Below are positions 11,101 to 23,100 of a stretch of 64,000 bases of DNA, piece after piece (within the stretch, counting starts at the first letter, position 1; the number at the start of each line of letters is the position of its first letter). This stretch comes from Dipteris shenzhenensis. Taxonomy: Eukaryota > Polypodiophyta > Polypodiopsida > Gleicheniales. Where the stretch lies: assembly GCA_047967505.1 (NCBI GenBank), contig CM106538.1. The stretch is one strand, 5' to 3'. Under the pieces are notes generated by a model. It did no database searches. It was given only the letters and a program-made list of their open reading frames with translations, and was not told the origin of the DNA. Position numbers and translations under genes: made by a program.

Positions 11101-14100
11101 CTAATGACCTTGAACGGACCACAATATCTGGGGGATAACTTCGGAACCAAACCAGTACTTAGGCTCTTGGGTTCCTGGGGGATTCGCAAATATACCATTG
11201 TTCCTTCAGAGAACTCTCTAGGTGAACGATGTCTATTAGCATAACATCTGTCTCGATCTTGGGCACTTGTAATAGACTTTGTTAAGCTCAATTTTTCTAT
11301 CCTTACTGTTCCGTTGAATTACAGGCGATGGCATCATAAATTTCCTCCCAGCCTCTCTTGTGAATCCCATGCATACATAAGATACGTAATTATCTTTCCT
11401 CATGCATATCCACAAGCCCACAACTCCCTAGATGGTTCCGTCATGCCACCTGTCATCTCTTAGACCTTTAGCTTGGTACACCATTTACCCCTCTCTTGGG
11501 GCACAATTAAAACATTTGCCCCTTGGCATTATTACACATTTAGGTGCACCTAGGCCTTAGCACTCAGAACCACCTAGTCGATGCCAATACACCCTCACCT
11601 AGGACCTTGGCAGTTACTTCCCTTGACCATTTTATTTACGCACATAAAATATTACATAAGTTGGTCATCTAAGAGAAAATGCCCACCGATCTTTTCGAGG
11701 TCATGCTATCTCGGCTAGAGCATAACATTCCTTCCCTCTTTAAGCATCAGTGTCCTCGATGATGAAATCTGGGAACACTCTCCGTAATTGGTATACGGAT
11801 TTCCAGGTAGCTTCCGATAGAGGTGGACCATGCCATGCAACCAACACCGTGGGTATCTTCCGATTGCGCACTTGCATTATTCGTCGGTCCAGGATTCTTG
11901 TTGGTTTGCGTCTTGCATTATCCTTTATGTTCTGAAACAAAACAACGCCTTCGATTAGTGAGTCACCTGTATGCAAAAATTTCTTTAAACGAGAAACATG
12001 AAACACTGGGTGCACCTTACACCCCTGTGGTAATTCTAATTTATAGGCTACCTTGCCTATTCTCTTTAGAATTAACCATGGCCCACAATATCGAGGTGAT
12101 AACTTAGCACACTCTCCTGCAATCAAAGACTTATAGTGCGAAGGAACTATGAGAAAAACTTTTTCTCCTTCCTTAAATTCTCTATTGGATCGGTTTTCAT
12201 CCGCATACGCCTTAGCTCTATCCATAGCTTGGCGGATGTTAGCTCTCGCAAGTGCTAGCATCTCCCGCATCTGAACCACAAAGTTCGCGGCATTAGGCAC
12301 TTTCTGAGGTACTCCAACTATAGTTGGATTCGCTGGCCTATAACCATAGTTCAGTTCAAACGGATTGAACCCTGTAGAGGAATGTTTTCTATCATTGTAG
12401 GCAAACTCCAACAATGGCAACCACTTGTGCCATGTATGTTGCCTCAATGACACATATGCTCTAAGCATACACTCTAAAATTTGGTTCATTCTTTCCGTCT
12501 GACCATCCGTTTCTGGATGATCCCCACTACTCATTCCCAACTCAGTCCTTAGTGTCTCAAATACCGCAGGCCAAAAATGATCGGTAAATTTGACATCTTT
12601 GTATGACACTATGGATCTGGGTAATCCATGCAGACGAAATATATGTCTAATAAACAAATCCGCCACTTGCGGGGCACTAACAGACTCTCTAGTTGGAATG
12701 AAGTGAGCCATCTTGGTAAGACGATCAACCACCACAAGGATAGAATCATATCCACCTTGTGTCATAGGCAGCCCTACTATAAAGTCCATGGAAATGCTCT
12801 CCCACTTACTTAGTGGTATCTCCAAGGGCTATAAAAGTCTGGGTGGCTTCACCCGCTCGGCCTTACTTCCCTGACACGAAAAACAACGTGTCACATATTC
12901 ATGAATATGCTTTTTCATCTTTGGCCAAAAGAAATCTCGCTTCACGAGATCATATGTCTTCTCGACTCCTGGATGTCCCACACATGGGCTATCATGGCAT
13001 TGTCGAATGACTCTCTGCCTGAGATCATTCTGATTAGGTACTACTACCTTGCCATTTCTTTTCAGCATACCATCCCTTATGGCATATCTTGCATAAGTTT
13101 GGCCTTTTCTGGATGCCAGGTCATCCTTTTCGGTTTTCCCGGGTTTTAACATATGAGCCTTAGGCCATAGACTCTGGACAAACTCGTCCACCTTTTGAGT
13201 TTCTCTAATCTCGGCCATTAGAGTACTCTCTAACACCGTGAAACTCATGTTATGCATAATGTGTGACAACGCATCAACAACTTTATTATCCTTTCCTCTT
13301 CGGTACCGAATCGTCAAATTAAACTCCTGCATGAGTTCTGCCCACCTAGCTTGGCGGCCTGTCAAGTCAGGTTGTTTACAAAAATGTTTCAGAGTATCAT
13401 GATCAACATCCACATAGAACTCTGATCCATACAAATAATGTCTCCATGGTTTTAAAGCATGGACAACAGCATACAACTCTAATTCATGAGTTGGCCAATT
13501 TCGTTGAGAGGGAGAAAGCTTCTTGCTTTCAAAGGCTACTAGCCTTCCCTCTTGGAGGAGAACTGCTCCTACTGCGATGCCACTTGCATCGGTTTCCAGG
13601 AACAACGGTTTCTGGGGATCAACTATTTTTAACACTGGTCCTGTGACCACAGCTTGTTTTAAGGTGTTAGAACTTTCCTGTTGATTCTGTCCCCATATAA
13701 AAGGTACTTTATCTGAGATCAGATCAGTCAATGGCGATACTATTTCGGAATATCCTTTGATATGCCTTCGATAAAATTGGACAGATCCCAAGAATGATCG
13801 CGGTCAGACATTGGCCAAGTCAGTATCGCAGCCACTTTCTTTGGATCCATTTCTACCCCTTCTGGAGTAATTATGAATCCTAAATATTCAAGTCTAACCA
13901 TTCACAGTATAATTTTCTTCTTATTTACATAAAGACTGGCTTTACTCAAAGTACTGAACACTAAAACAATTAGAGAACTTCTCCGATATCTCTTTAGCCA
14001 ACTCGGCCATTTTCCCATCTTGGGTAGCCTCAGTGCTAGCCGATGCATCATCAATCGACTCTACCGATGCTATACACAGACACAGAAACTCTTTCAGAGT

Positions 14101-17100
14101 CTTCCGAATTTCCATGGCTGAAATCAATGGTCCTCGAGATAAATCCTTTTCACCTCGCAAAACATATTCTACCCCATTCATCTTGAACTGGTAAATATGC
14201 TTTTTCCAATCAATGGCTGGATTTTTCCAAAAATGCCAAGCCATGCCTAGGGTTATATCTATGTGAGCAAGCCTGGTCAACTCAAAGTCCAGCTTCTCAA
14301 CATAGTCCTGAATTCGAAGTTCCAACTGGGTAATACTTTGGTCCCATACTTCAGTTGAACTTATGTCCGCCATCCTGACCGTATAAGCATAGTCAGACGG
14401 ACTAGTTTTCAACTTGAGCCTCTTAATAAGCTTCGAGTTAATTACATTGTGCGTTGACGCTGAGTCAAACAACACAATCACATCATGATTGGCTACTTGT
14501 CCTTTCATTTTAATCAACTCGGGCTCATCGAAAACGTATACCCTGTTGCTGCGGGCTTTGAAAGGATGTTATTAGGTGCACCGCTTACTAACTTAGTAAC
14601 AGACACACTTAACAACACAGGTACTAACCTCTGAGAAGGTCCCACCAATTGCATCTGCATGTATTCCGCATTGGGACTCTCCTGCATTTCTGCGTCGCAT
14701 TCAGATATTATCATATTGGCCATGCGACAGTCTTTGTTTAGTGGACAATCTTTCCACTGATGTTGCTGAAGGTAGCCGAAGCACAATCCTTCTTTTCTAG
14801 CTTTTTCTTTTTGCTCAGGGGTCAACGAGGACTTTGACCAAGCCCGGGCTGCCATTGGAGTTACTTTTCTTTTCACCTCAACGGTGGTACTTGTCTTTGC
14901 TTGTCCCTCAACCGGCTTCACCTGCTTGGTTTGGCCACTTGGCTGCGAGACACTTGTCTTTGAAGTCCATTTCCTCTGAAATCCCCCTTTTCTCGGGTAC
15001 TCATGTTGAGTCCTTGCCTGCACAAACCCACTAGGTCTGCCTCTGGCATCCTCATAGTTTAGGGCTACTGCAATAGATTCATCTAATGTAGTCACATATT
15101 TAGCTCGAACTTCCATTTTTATCTTGTCGTTCAGTCCATAGATATAGTCTTTCAACTGAACCGACATAGGGATAGGTCTGTTATTTTCATAACACATTCC
15201 CTGAACTTATCAGTGTACTCTGCCACCGACAAATTCCTTTGGCGAAGGTTTCTATAAGCATCCCAAGCTCGGGACTCTTCGTCAGGTGGAAGGAAGTGTT
15301 TCTTAAATTCAGCCTTAAACCCTTCCCAAGTGGTAGGGGCAACTTGATCTTTCTGTTGCTTTATCCACCACCTATCCGCTGCCTTAATAAACAGGTGAGT
15401 GGTCTCGTGGATTTTCTTTAGATCAGATCAGATTTCACAAATGGCGAAGGCTTCTTCCCACTTGTGTAACCAAACCTCGATCACATCAGAACTGCGCTCG
15501 GCGGTCATCCGCCGACCAGCGTACTTCTCCGGTCTATAGTTGGCAATATTAGGTACCTTGACCTTCGCACGTTCTGATGAGTGTATACTGGGCTCTGGCT
15601 CTGCTGGAGCTTTACCCTTTATTTCTAGATGGTCTAGCCGACAAGGCTTGCACCATCTCTCTAATTTCATTTTGACCAGTGTTCACTTGAAGCTGCTGGT
15701 TCATGATCTGCTGTAAAGCATCTTCTAATATAGAAATTCTACCCACCAGAGTAGGTGTTGTGTGATGAGACATTTCTTGCGTAGACCGCGCTCTAGATTC
15801 ACCAAGATTTACCTTGGAATCTTGTCCCTCTGCCTCCATTGTTTCAAAAGGAAAAATAGTTTTTTTTTTTTTCCACTTCAGATTCCCCTTTGCTGTACAG
15901 GAATAATAAACTGCAAACTCTGCTGTACAGGAACAAATCGACTGCAAACTGGAAACTAAAATTTTATATAGAAGGAAAAAAAAAGATGCCCCCTGGAAGC
16001 TCCGCGAAGTCTTGAATGGATACTCCTATCCCTGGTATTCAGATTTTCAATAAAATTGTCGAACCACTGCCAAACTACCTAATCTGTGCGATGTATTAGT
16101 CTTGGCCTGTTTGATGACGAAATTCCCACGTTGTTGAGCTATCAGAGCTTTTTTCATTTCAAAATCGTCAAATCTGAAAATCTTCTGCATCCTTGCATCG
16201 CTACCGCCTACCTGAGCCTTCGCAAGATCTGAGTTTTACAAGCATCTTTTGGCCCAGCTTCCGAGAGAAGTAATAAGCTATAGCCAGGCAAGGAATACGT
16301 TCGTTGCCCCTTGCTTTTACGGTGTTCTTAAGCAACAGACACTATTCATCGCAATTTTGTGGCTCTGGCATAATTGAAATCCTCATTCGTCGTCTTCATT
16401 CACTCCGTGACATTGATGTGCTTTTCGTCAGCGGCAATCCAAAGCTTAGCTACGCCATGATCTGCCCACGGTGCGCCGCTTTCTACGTTTGCCCCAAATC
16501 GTCACAACGGCTTTTTCCTCATAATCATCTCAAGGTCTCAGTGCAGGATCAAGCTGTGTAAACAGTTAGGTAAAAGGTGAGCGCAGAGAGCTGCTTCCGT
16601 TGATGGAGCGGCTAAGACATTCGCTTCTCTCTTTCATTTCGTCGTCACACGCCCTGCGCTCCGATGCGAATGATCACGACTTTTCTCTGCTACAGGGCGT
16701 TCCAATGCCCCAAATCCCGTAGCTATGGGCAAGATCACAAAGCAAGTGATACTAGTCGCACGAATCCATTGCCATGAAGCTTGGAGCGAGCACATCCAAA
16801 AGTTGGCCTCCCTCCATACGCAATCCCCTCGTCTAGCCTGAAGCTATGATACCAACTGTTAAGCTCAATTTTTCTATCCTTACTGTTCCGTCGAATTACA
16901 GGCGATGGCATCATAAATTTCCTCCCAGCCTCTCTTGTGAATCCCATGCATACATAAGATACGTAATTATCTTTCCTCATGCATATCCACAAGCCCACAA
17001 CTCCCTAGATGGTTCCCTCATGCCACCTGTCATCTCTTAGACCTTTAGCTTGGTACACCATTTACCCCTCTCTTGGGGCACAATTAAAACGTTTGCCCCT

Positions 17101-20100
17101 TGGCATTATTACACATTTAGGTGCACCTAGGCCTTAGCATTCAGAACCACCTAGTCGATGCCAATACACCCTCACCTAGGACCTTGGCAGTTACTTCCCT
17201 TGACCATTTTATTTACGCACATAAAATATTACAGAAGTCGGTCATCTAAGAGAAAATGCCCACTGATCTTTTTGAGGTCATGCTATCTCGGCTAGAGCAT
17301 AACAGACTCCTTGGCAAACTGCAACATTTCTTGCATGTCTTGCAAGAAGGTCTTTGCAGCATCATTTTGGATTCCCTTTAACCCAACCATAATTGGTGAC
17401 TTATGTGGAAACCCGTACATAAGCATAAAAGAACTGTAACCAGTACTCGAATGCTTTGCACTCTTATAAGCAAATTCCATCATAGGTAGATAATCTTCCC
17501 ATGAAGACTGTCTCTTAGAAACATATGTCCGAAGCATATCTTCAACCAATTGGTTGACCTTCTCTGTACTGCCGTTGGATTGTGCATGATCTGAGGAACT
17601 TATACTTAAGAGTACTTTCTAACTTCTCAAAAACAAGTGTCCAAAAGTTACTTGTAAACTTCGAGTCCTTGTCACTGACTATGTCAGAGGGCAAACCATA
17701 CATCTTAAACAAGTGGTCCACAAACTCGTGAGTTAGCTGAACAACTGAAATAGTTGTTCTAGTAGGTAAGAATCGAGCCATTTTTGTCAAACGGTCGACT
17801 ATGACCCAAATGGAGTCATGACCCTCGCGCGTTCGAGGCAAACCAGTAATAAAATCCATGGAAATACTTTCTCATTTATTACCTGGAATTTGCAATGGCT
17901 GTAATAAACCCGCGCTTCTAAGGTGTTTTGCCTTAGTAACCTGACAAACCCGGCAACCTACCACATAGTTTTCAATAAATGCACGCATCTTAGGCCAATA
18001 AAAGGTATGCTTCACAAGAGACAGAGTGCGACGTATACCCGGATGTCTAGCACTAGGAGCATCATGACACTCCCAGAGAATCTTGGATCGAAGTTCCAGA
18101 ACATCTGGCACACAAATCTTTCCATTCCGGAACAGCAAGCCGTTCCTAATCATCCACTGACCTCCCGCCGCCTGTACCGTAGGGGGCACAATCCCTGAGT
18201 CTTGGTCAACCATGGAGCTCCCATCCTGGACTTTCTGCCAATAAGAACTGAAATGACTATCAGTTGTGCAAAGCCCTCTCAAGGATTGAAATAGGTCTGA
18301 GGATATTTCTGTAAATGACATAGCATTTACAAACTTGACTCGACTTAAGGCATCCGCCACACTATTCAACGAACCCTTGCGATAACGTATTTCAAAATCA
18401 AAATCTTGCATTAATTCTGTCCATCTAGCTTTCCGTCCCCTCAATTCAGACCCATCACACACATACTTGATTGACTGATGATCAGTCAATACAAGAAACT
18501 TCGAACCATACAAGTAGTGTCTCCAAAACTTTAGGGCATACACTACTGCATAGTTCTTTTTCTAGTGTGGGCCAACGATATTGGGTGTCGTCCAGCTTCT
18601 TACTCTCAAAAGCCACAGGTCTGCCCTCTTGGAATAAGGCTGCCCCAATCGCAAAATCACTCGCATCGGCCTCTAAAACATAAGGCCGGGTAGGATCAGG
18701 TAATGCAAGAACGGGTGCTTCCTTGATAGAAAACTTCAAGGTTTCAAAAGCCTTGTTCAATGCATCATTCCAAGAGATTGGTTGGGTAGACCTGCGTCCA
18801 CGACCTTTCAATATGTTTGTCAGGGGTGCCGTGATGTGTGAATAATCACGCACAGACTTTCGTAGAAATACCGTAAATCCTAGAAAGAATGAAGTTGTTT
18901 CACAGTCTGAGGAGTAGGCCACTCTAAAACCTTCTGGATACGATCCAGATCAATGCTAATACCTTCAGAAGAAATCTTGTGTCCTAAGTAAATGATCTCC
19001 TTCATAAAGAAGTTCCATTTACTCATCTTGGCATAGAGCTTATGCTGCCTTAGAATAACTAAGACAATCCGGAGGTGTCCTATGTGATCCTCTAGCGTTC
19101 GGCTATATACCAAGATGTCATCTAAGAACACTACAACAAATTTGCCCAGAAAATCTCGGAACAAATCGTTCATCATTTGCTGGAAGGTGGCAGGAGCATT
19201 GGTCAAACCAAAAGGTAATACAAGAAACTCGTAGTGGCCATACCTAGTTCGGAATGTGGTTCTATCTATGTGTTTAGCATAGATACGAATTTGGTGATAT
19301 CACGTACACAAATCAATCTTAGTGAAATACTTCGCTCCTTCCAAACGGTCTATTAGATCATCGAAACGAGGTAGAGAGTATCGATTCTTAATTGTCACTT
19401 TATTCAATCGTTTATAATCTATACACATTCTCCATTTAGTATCTTTCTTCTTTCTCAAGAGGACAGGTGCTCCCCAAGGTGATTTACTTGGGTGAATATA
19501 GCCCATATTCAAATAATCGTGTAGCTATGAAGCTAACTCATTCTCCTCAAGCTGGCTCATCCTATAAGGTGGAACACTAATAGGTTGAGCCCCAGGTAGT
19601 AAGTCTATGCGATGATCTACTGCGCGCTCTGGAGGTAAACCTTCCGGCAGTTGAACAAGGAATGCATCCATGAAATCATCTAACAATGTTCTCAATTCAC
19701 GGTGTTCACACACACTTAAATCATTCTTGTCATTAACAGAGACAACAAATGAAGAAAGCGGAATCAAAACACACTGATAGACATCATAATGAGAAGTGTT
19801 TAATATATTCAGAAGTTGCATCGCAGATACAATAGGTCCCTGAGAAGAGGGAATGTTATCACACTGAATACAAAATTGGGTGTCCTTATCCAAAAAAGAA
19901 AGAGTATGGTCCTTCCATCCAATCCGAATATCGTGGGTTTTAAACCACTCTATTCCGATTAACAAGTCCACATGCTCTAAGTGCATGACATAGCATATAA
20001 GAGCCGCTGTGTAATCTTGAATCCGGATAGAAAGCGCTTCAATCTTGCGATCCCAAAATTGCTTCCCAGTTGGAAGCTGCACCTCATAGGTGTGATCGCT

Positions 20101-23100
20101 AGGTTTCGTGGACAGCCCCATCTTTTGCATAAGTTTGTAATTAACAAAGTTGTGAGAGCTGCCCGGGTCAAAGAGAATGTGAACTCTTTGGTCCTTAACT
20201 TCTCCATAAACTCGGAAAAGATCATGGGAACCAAATAACGAAGTATTAAAAGTGCAATTGCAAGAAAGTGGGCAGGTAATGACATTTACAGAAATACCTG
20301 TCATCGAAACTTGATTAGCTCCCTTAACTTTGGTACCTGGACCCGCATAGAGCTTCGATCCCGGCGCTTGCTTCTGGTTCTTGCGCTTAGGATAATCATT
20401 CCTAGTGTGGCTCCATTCCTCGCAGATGAAGCAACGTCCCTCTTTCTTTAGCTTCAAGGTACGAAGGAAACGTGCACAACCATTCTTCGCCTGAGTCAAA
20501 TGTTTCTTGGAGGCGTTGTCTATAGACTTCGACTCCCCGATACCAGTGGTAGACTAGAAGAAATTCCTCTTGTTCTTCCCACCCGTGTCAGCAACTGTGG
20601 TTCCCTTTGCGGTGGCCATGGTATCATCATAAATGCGAGCGTAATTCATGGCCTCTTACAATGTGGTACACTTGTTGTTCTTGATCTGTAACTCGTACGA
20701 GTCAGGCAAACCATTCACAAAGAAACCTAACAAGGTCACTTGATAGCTCTGGTCTGCAGATCCCGAAACCTCTGAAGATAAACCTCGCAAGTCAAATTCA
20801 ACTTGGACATATCGAGGGCTTTGAGCTTGCCTACGATATTATAATCTTCCTTCTTCTTTAGAAACTCTTTCCTAAAGACCCCTTCGAATTCTATCCATGT
20901 TGCAGGCTTGGGTTGGAGTTCCTTCCACCACAATAAAGCCTTTCCTGACATAAACCCGGCTGCAAGCTGTATTTTCTTGTCATCTGGGTAAGGGTGAAAG
21001 TGGAAGTGTACTTGCCACTTGTGCAACCAAGTGTCAACAACCTCCTTGGTATGAGACTTCTGGTCTCCGAGAAAAGGATCTGGAGTGATGTTCGGACCTA
21101 ACACTGAAGCCATGGCATCCACATGCGTGAGCGCCTGAACAGTGCTAGTCAAAAGTGTGAGTGTAGTCTGAATCCCTTGGAGTTGTTGTGTCAACCCCGT
21201 TTGATTCGTGTTAACCTGCTCAAACTTTCCATCTAGACCAGTGGTGAATTCACTGAAGGCTTTTTTCGTAATCAGATCATCGTAGAGACCCTGGTCATCC
21301 TCCGCATGGTAGTTGATATCCTGGTCTCCCATCGCAAGCTCAGGGTCTATAGAATCAGCCATAACTGAATCGAATCTGATGAAGAAAAAAGGCTGAGAGA
21401 AGAGAAGGGACAGGTGGGCTCGAAACTAGGAGACTGGAACAGAGAGAAAATCTGACGAAACAGAGGGGGATGAGAGAAAGAGGCTGGCTGGTCGAAAGAA
21501 GAAGGGGCTGGCGGAGGCTGGCAATCCAGGAGCCGAGCTCCTTGCTGGCCTGCACGGAAATCTGCAGCAGGCGGTACATGAGAGTGGAATCGTCAAGAGG
21601 GGCGTAGAGGGGTAGAGACTTGCGCACGGGTCATGATAAGGGGAGGAGCTGCTGCTGCGCTATGCTCTAGAAGAGGTGGGCGCAACTCTTAGAGAGTTCA
21701 GCTGTAAAAAAAAACCCACCCTCCTAAGTTGGAGGGGTGGTGCTTTTTTTAGCATCTAGATCCCCCCCGAATTAGCACAGCCTTGCCTGCGACCTGCTCC
21801 CACCCATGGCGCACCCCACAACTCACCCCTTGGCTACCTGAGCTAGTCTTGTGTACCTAGTACACATCGGATACCAATCCGTGCACATGACACCAACACT
21901 TCAGCCTGGCTCATCAGCTGGGCCTCCTCATACTGCTCTTCATGTCTGCAGTCCCTTGTAGACTTGCCCTTCCTAGAGTTAGAGCCAGCTCTCCTTGGGC
22001 CCATTACAATTTAGGAATAGATTACCTCAATTTCCAGGCCTCAAATCAACCGGGAATGAAAACTGTCTGTAGCTGTTTAGAGCACTGTTTAGGGCTTGTT
22101 TAGTGCACTGTTTTGAACAGAAACTCCCTGTTTGAAACACTGTTTGGACCTCTTTTTTTGAATACTATGCAGAGGGACTGTTAAGACTCAGATGCTCAAT
22201 GCTCTGCCATGGCACTGTATAGAAAATGATCAGTAATTATCACTGAGAAGAAATGACTGCCACGTGGCAGATGCACAGCAGTTTACCCTAATTCCGAGTT
22301 TTTGAGGGCTCAATTACGACTAATTGTTGCAATTTAGGCATAAGCAGGATAGAATATAGCACAATATAGCACATAAATCTGAAAAGTCCCAATTTCTAGG
22401 GTCTTTTGGTAGATAAAAACTCCAAATTGCACCTGCTAGAGCAGATTCCGAGGTAGATGAGAGGGCAAATGGAATCCAATCAAGGCCAAACCTGGTACAG
22501 ATGCTCCCCCAGCTGAGGCAACTCTGTGAATGCCATCAAGAAATTGAAGCAGTAGTTGCCCAGATCGCAGCAGATAAAGGGAGCTGGTGGTGCACTGATA
22601 CCCAGGCAATTTCTGGCCCTAAAGTGGGAATTTTTTTGGGATTCTTGAGGGCTAATGATCAGGAGATCATGCTGAACACATTGATGTCAAAATCATTCAA
22701 TTCTGAGCAGCTGGAGATTTGATCTGAGTCCCATTAGATTGCTAACCCTAGAGTTTCCTACTGTTACAATAAGCTAGCATTGTTTCTATTTGAAGCTGTA
22801 TGGATGCATGCTCCTGAGAGCTAGCCTCATCTCTTGGTATTGTACCAGATTCAGATCTTATGAAGAGCACTATTGCAGCTTTCTGTGACATGCTGAGCTC
22901 GCGCTTGTTCCGATTGAGAGCAGCTGAGAGTTCGTTACTTCAGCTCTTGTATTAGCGGAGTTGTATTGGAATTTGGAGCAAATCTTGTACAAGATGGTCA
23001 TGCAGTGACATACGCAAGTAGGAGATTGAAAGATGTGCAACTTAACTATGATGTGCATAAAATGGAGTTGCTTGCAATGATTCAACACTATGCGTTTGGA

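Larger units (their letters stand above)
11280..17304 (-). mobile_element. Chromovirus element R2, two 448-bp LTRs, nested in R3
   Basis: Bounded by direct repeats 11280-11727 and 16857-17304, both 448 bp with TGTTA...TAACA ends. By eye 8 positions differ (about 98.2% identical). Flanks are GACTT (11275-11279) and GACTC (17305-17309), a 5-bp target duplication with one later change. PBS and PPT are in place. Internal coding order is gag, protease, (RT core missing), RNase H, integrase with chromodomain. It inserted in the integrase of R3 and is the youngest large element in the intron. Confidence 0.93.
10757..21892 (-). mobile_element. Chromovirus (Ty3/gypsy) element R3, split by R2
   Basis: Right to left: terminal TGTCATG repeat at 21892, leader, gag (20500-21362), protease (19525-20499), RT (18880-19512), RNase H and integrase zinc domain (17872-18922), and the integrase core (17305-17859). 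R2 is inserted there, and the integrase resumes at 11279-10770 with a GPY/F module and chromodomain, then the PPT at 10757. A C-terminal chromodomain defines chromoviruses. There are several in-frame stops and frameshifts. It is older than R2. Confidence 0.85.

Noticed and set aside
12628-13149. Plus-strand ORFs opposite R2 pol
   Set aside because: Shadows of the integrase and RNase H frames on the minus strand.
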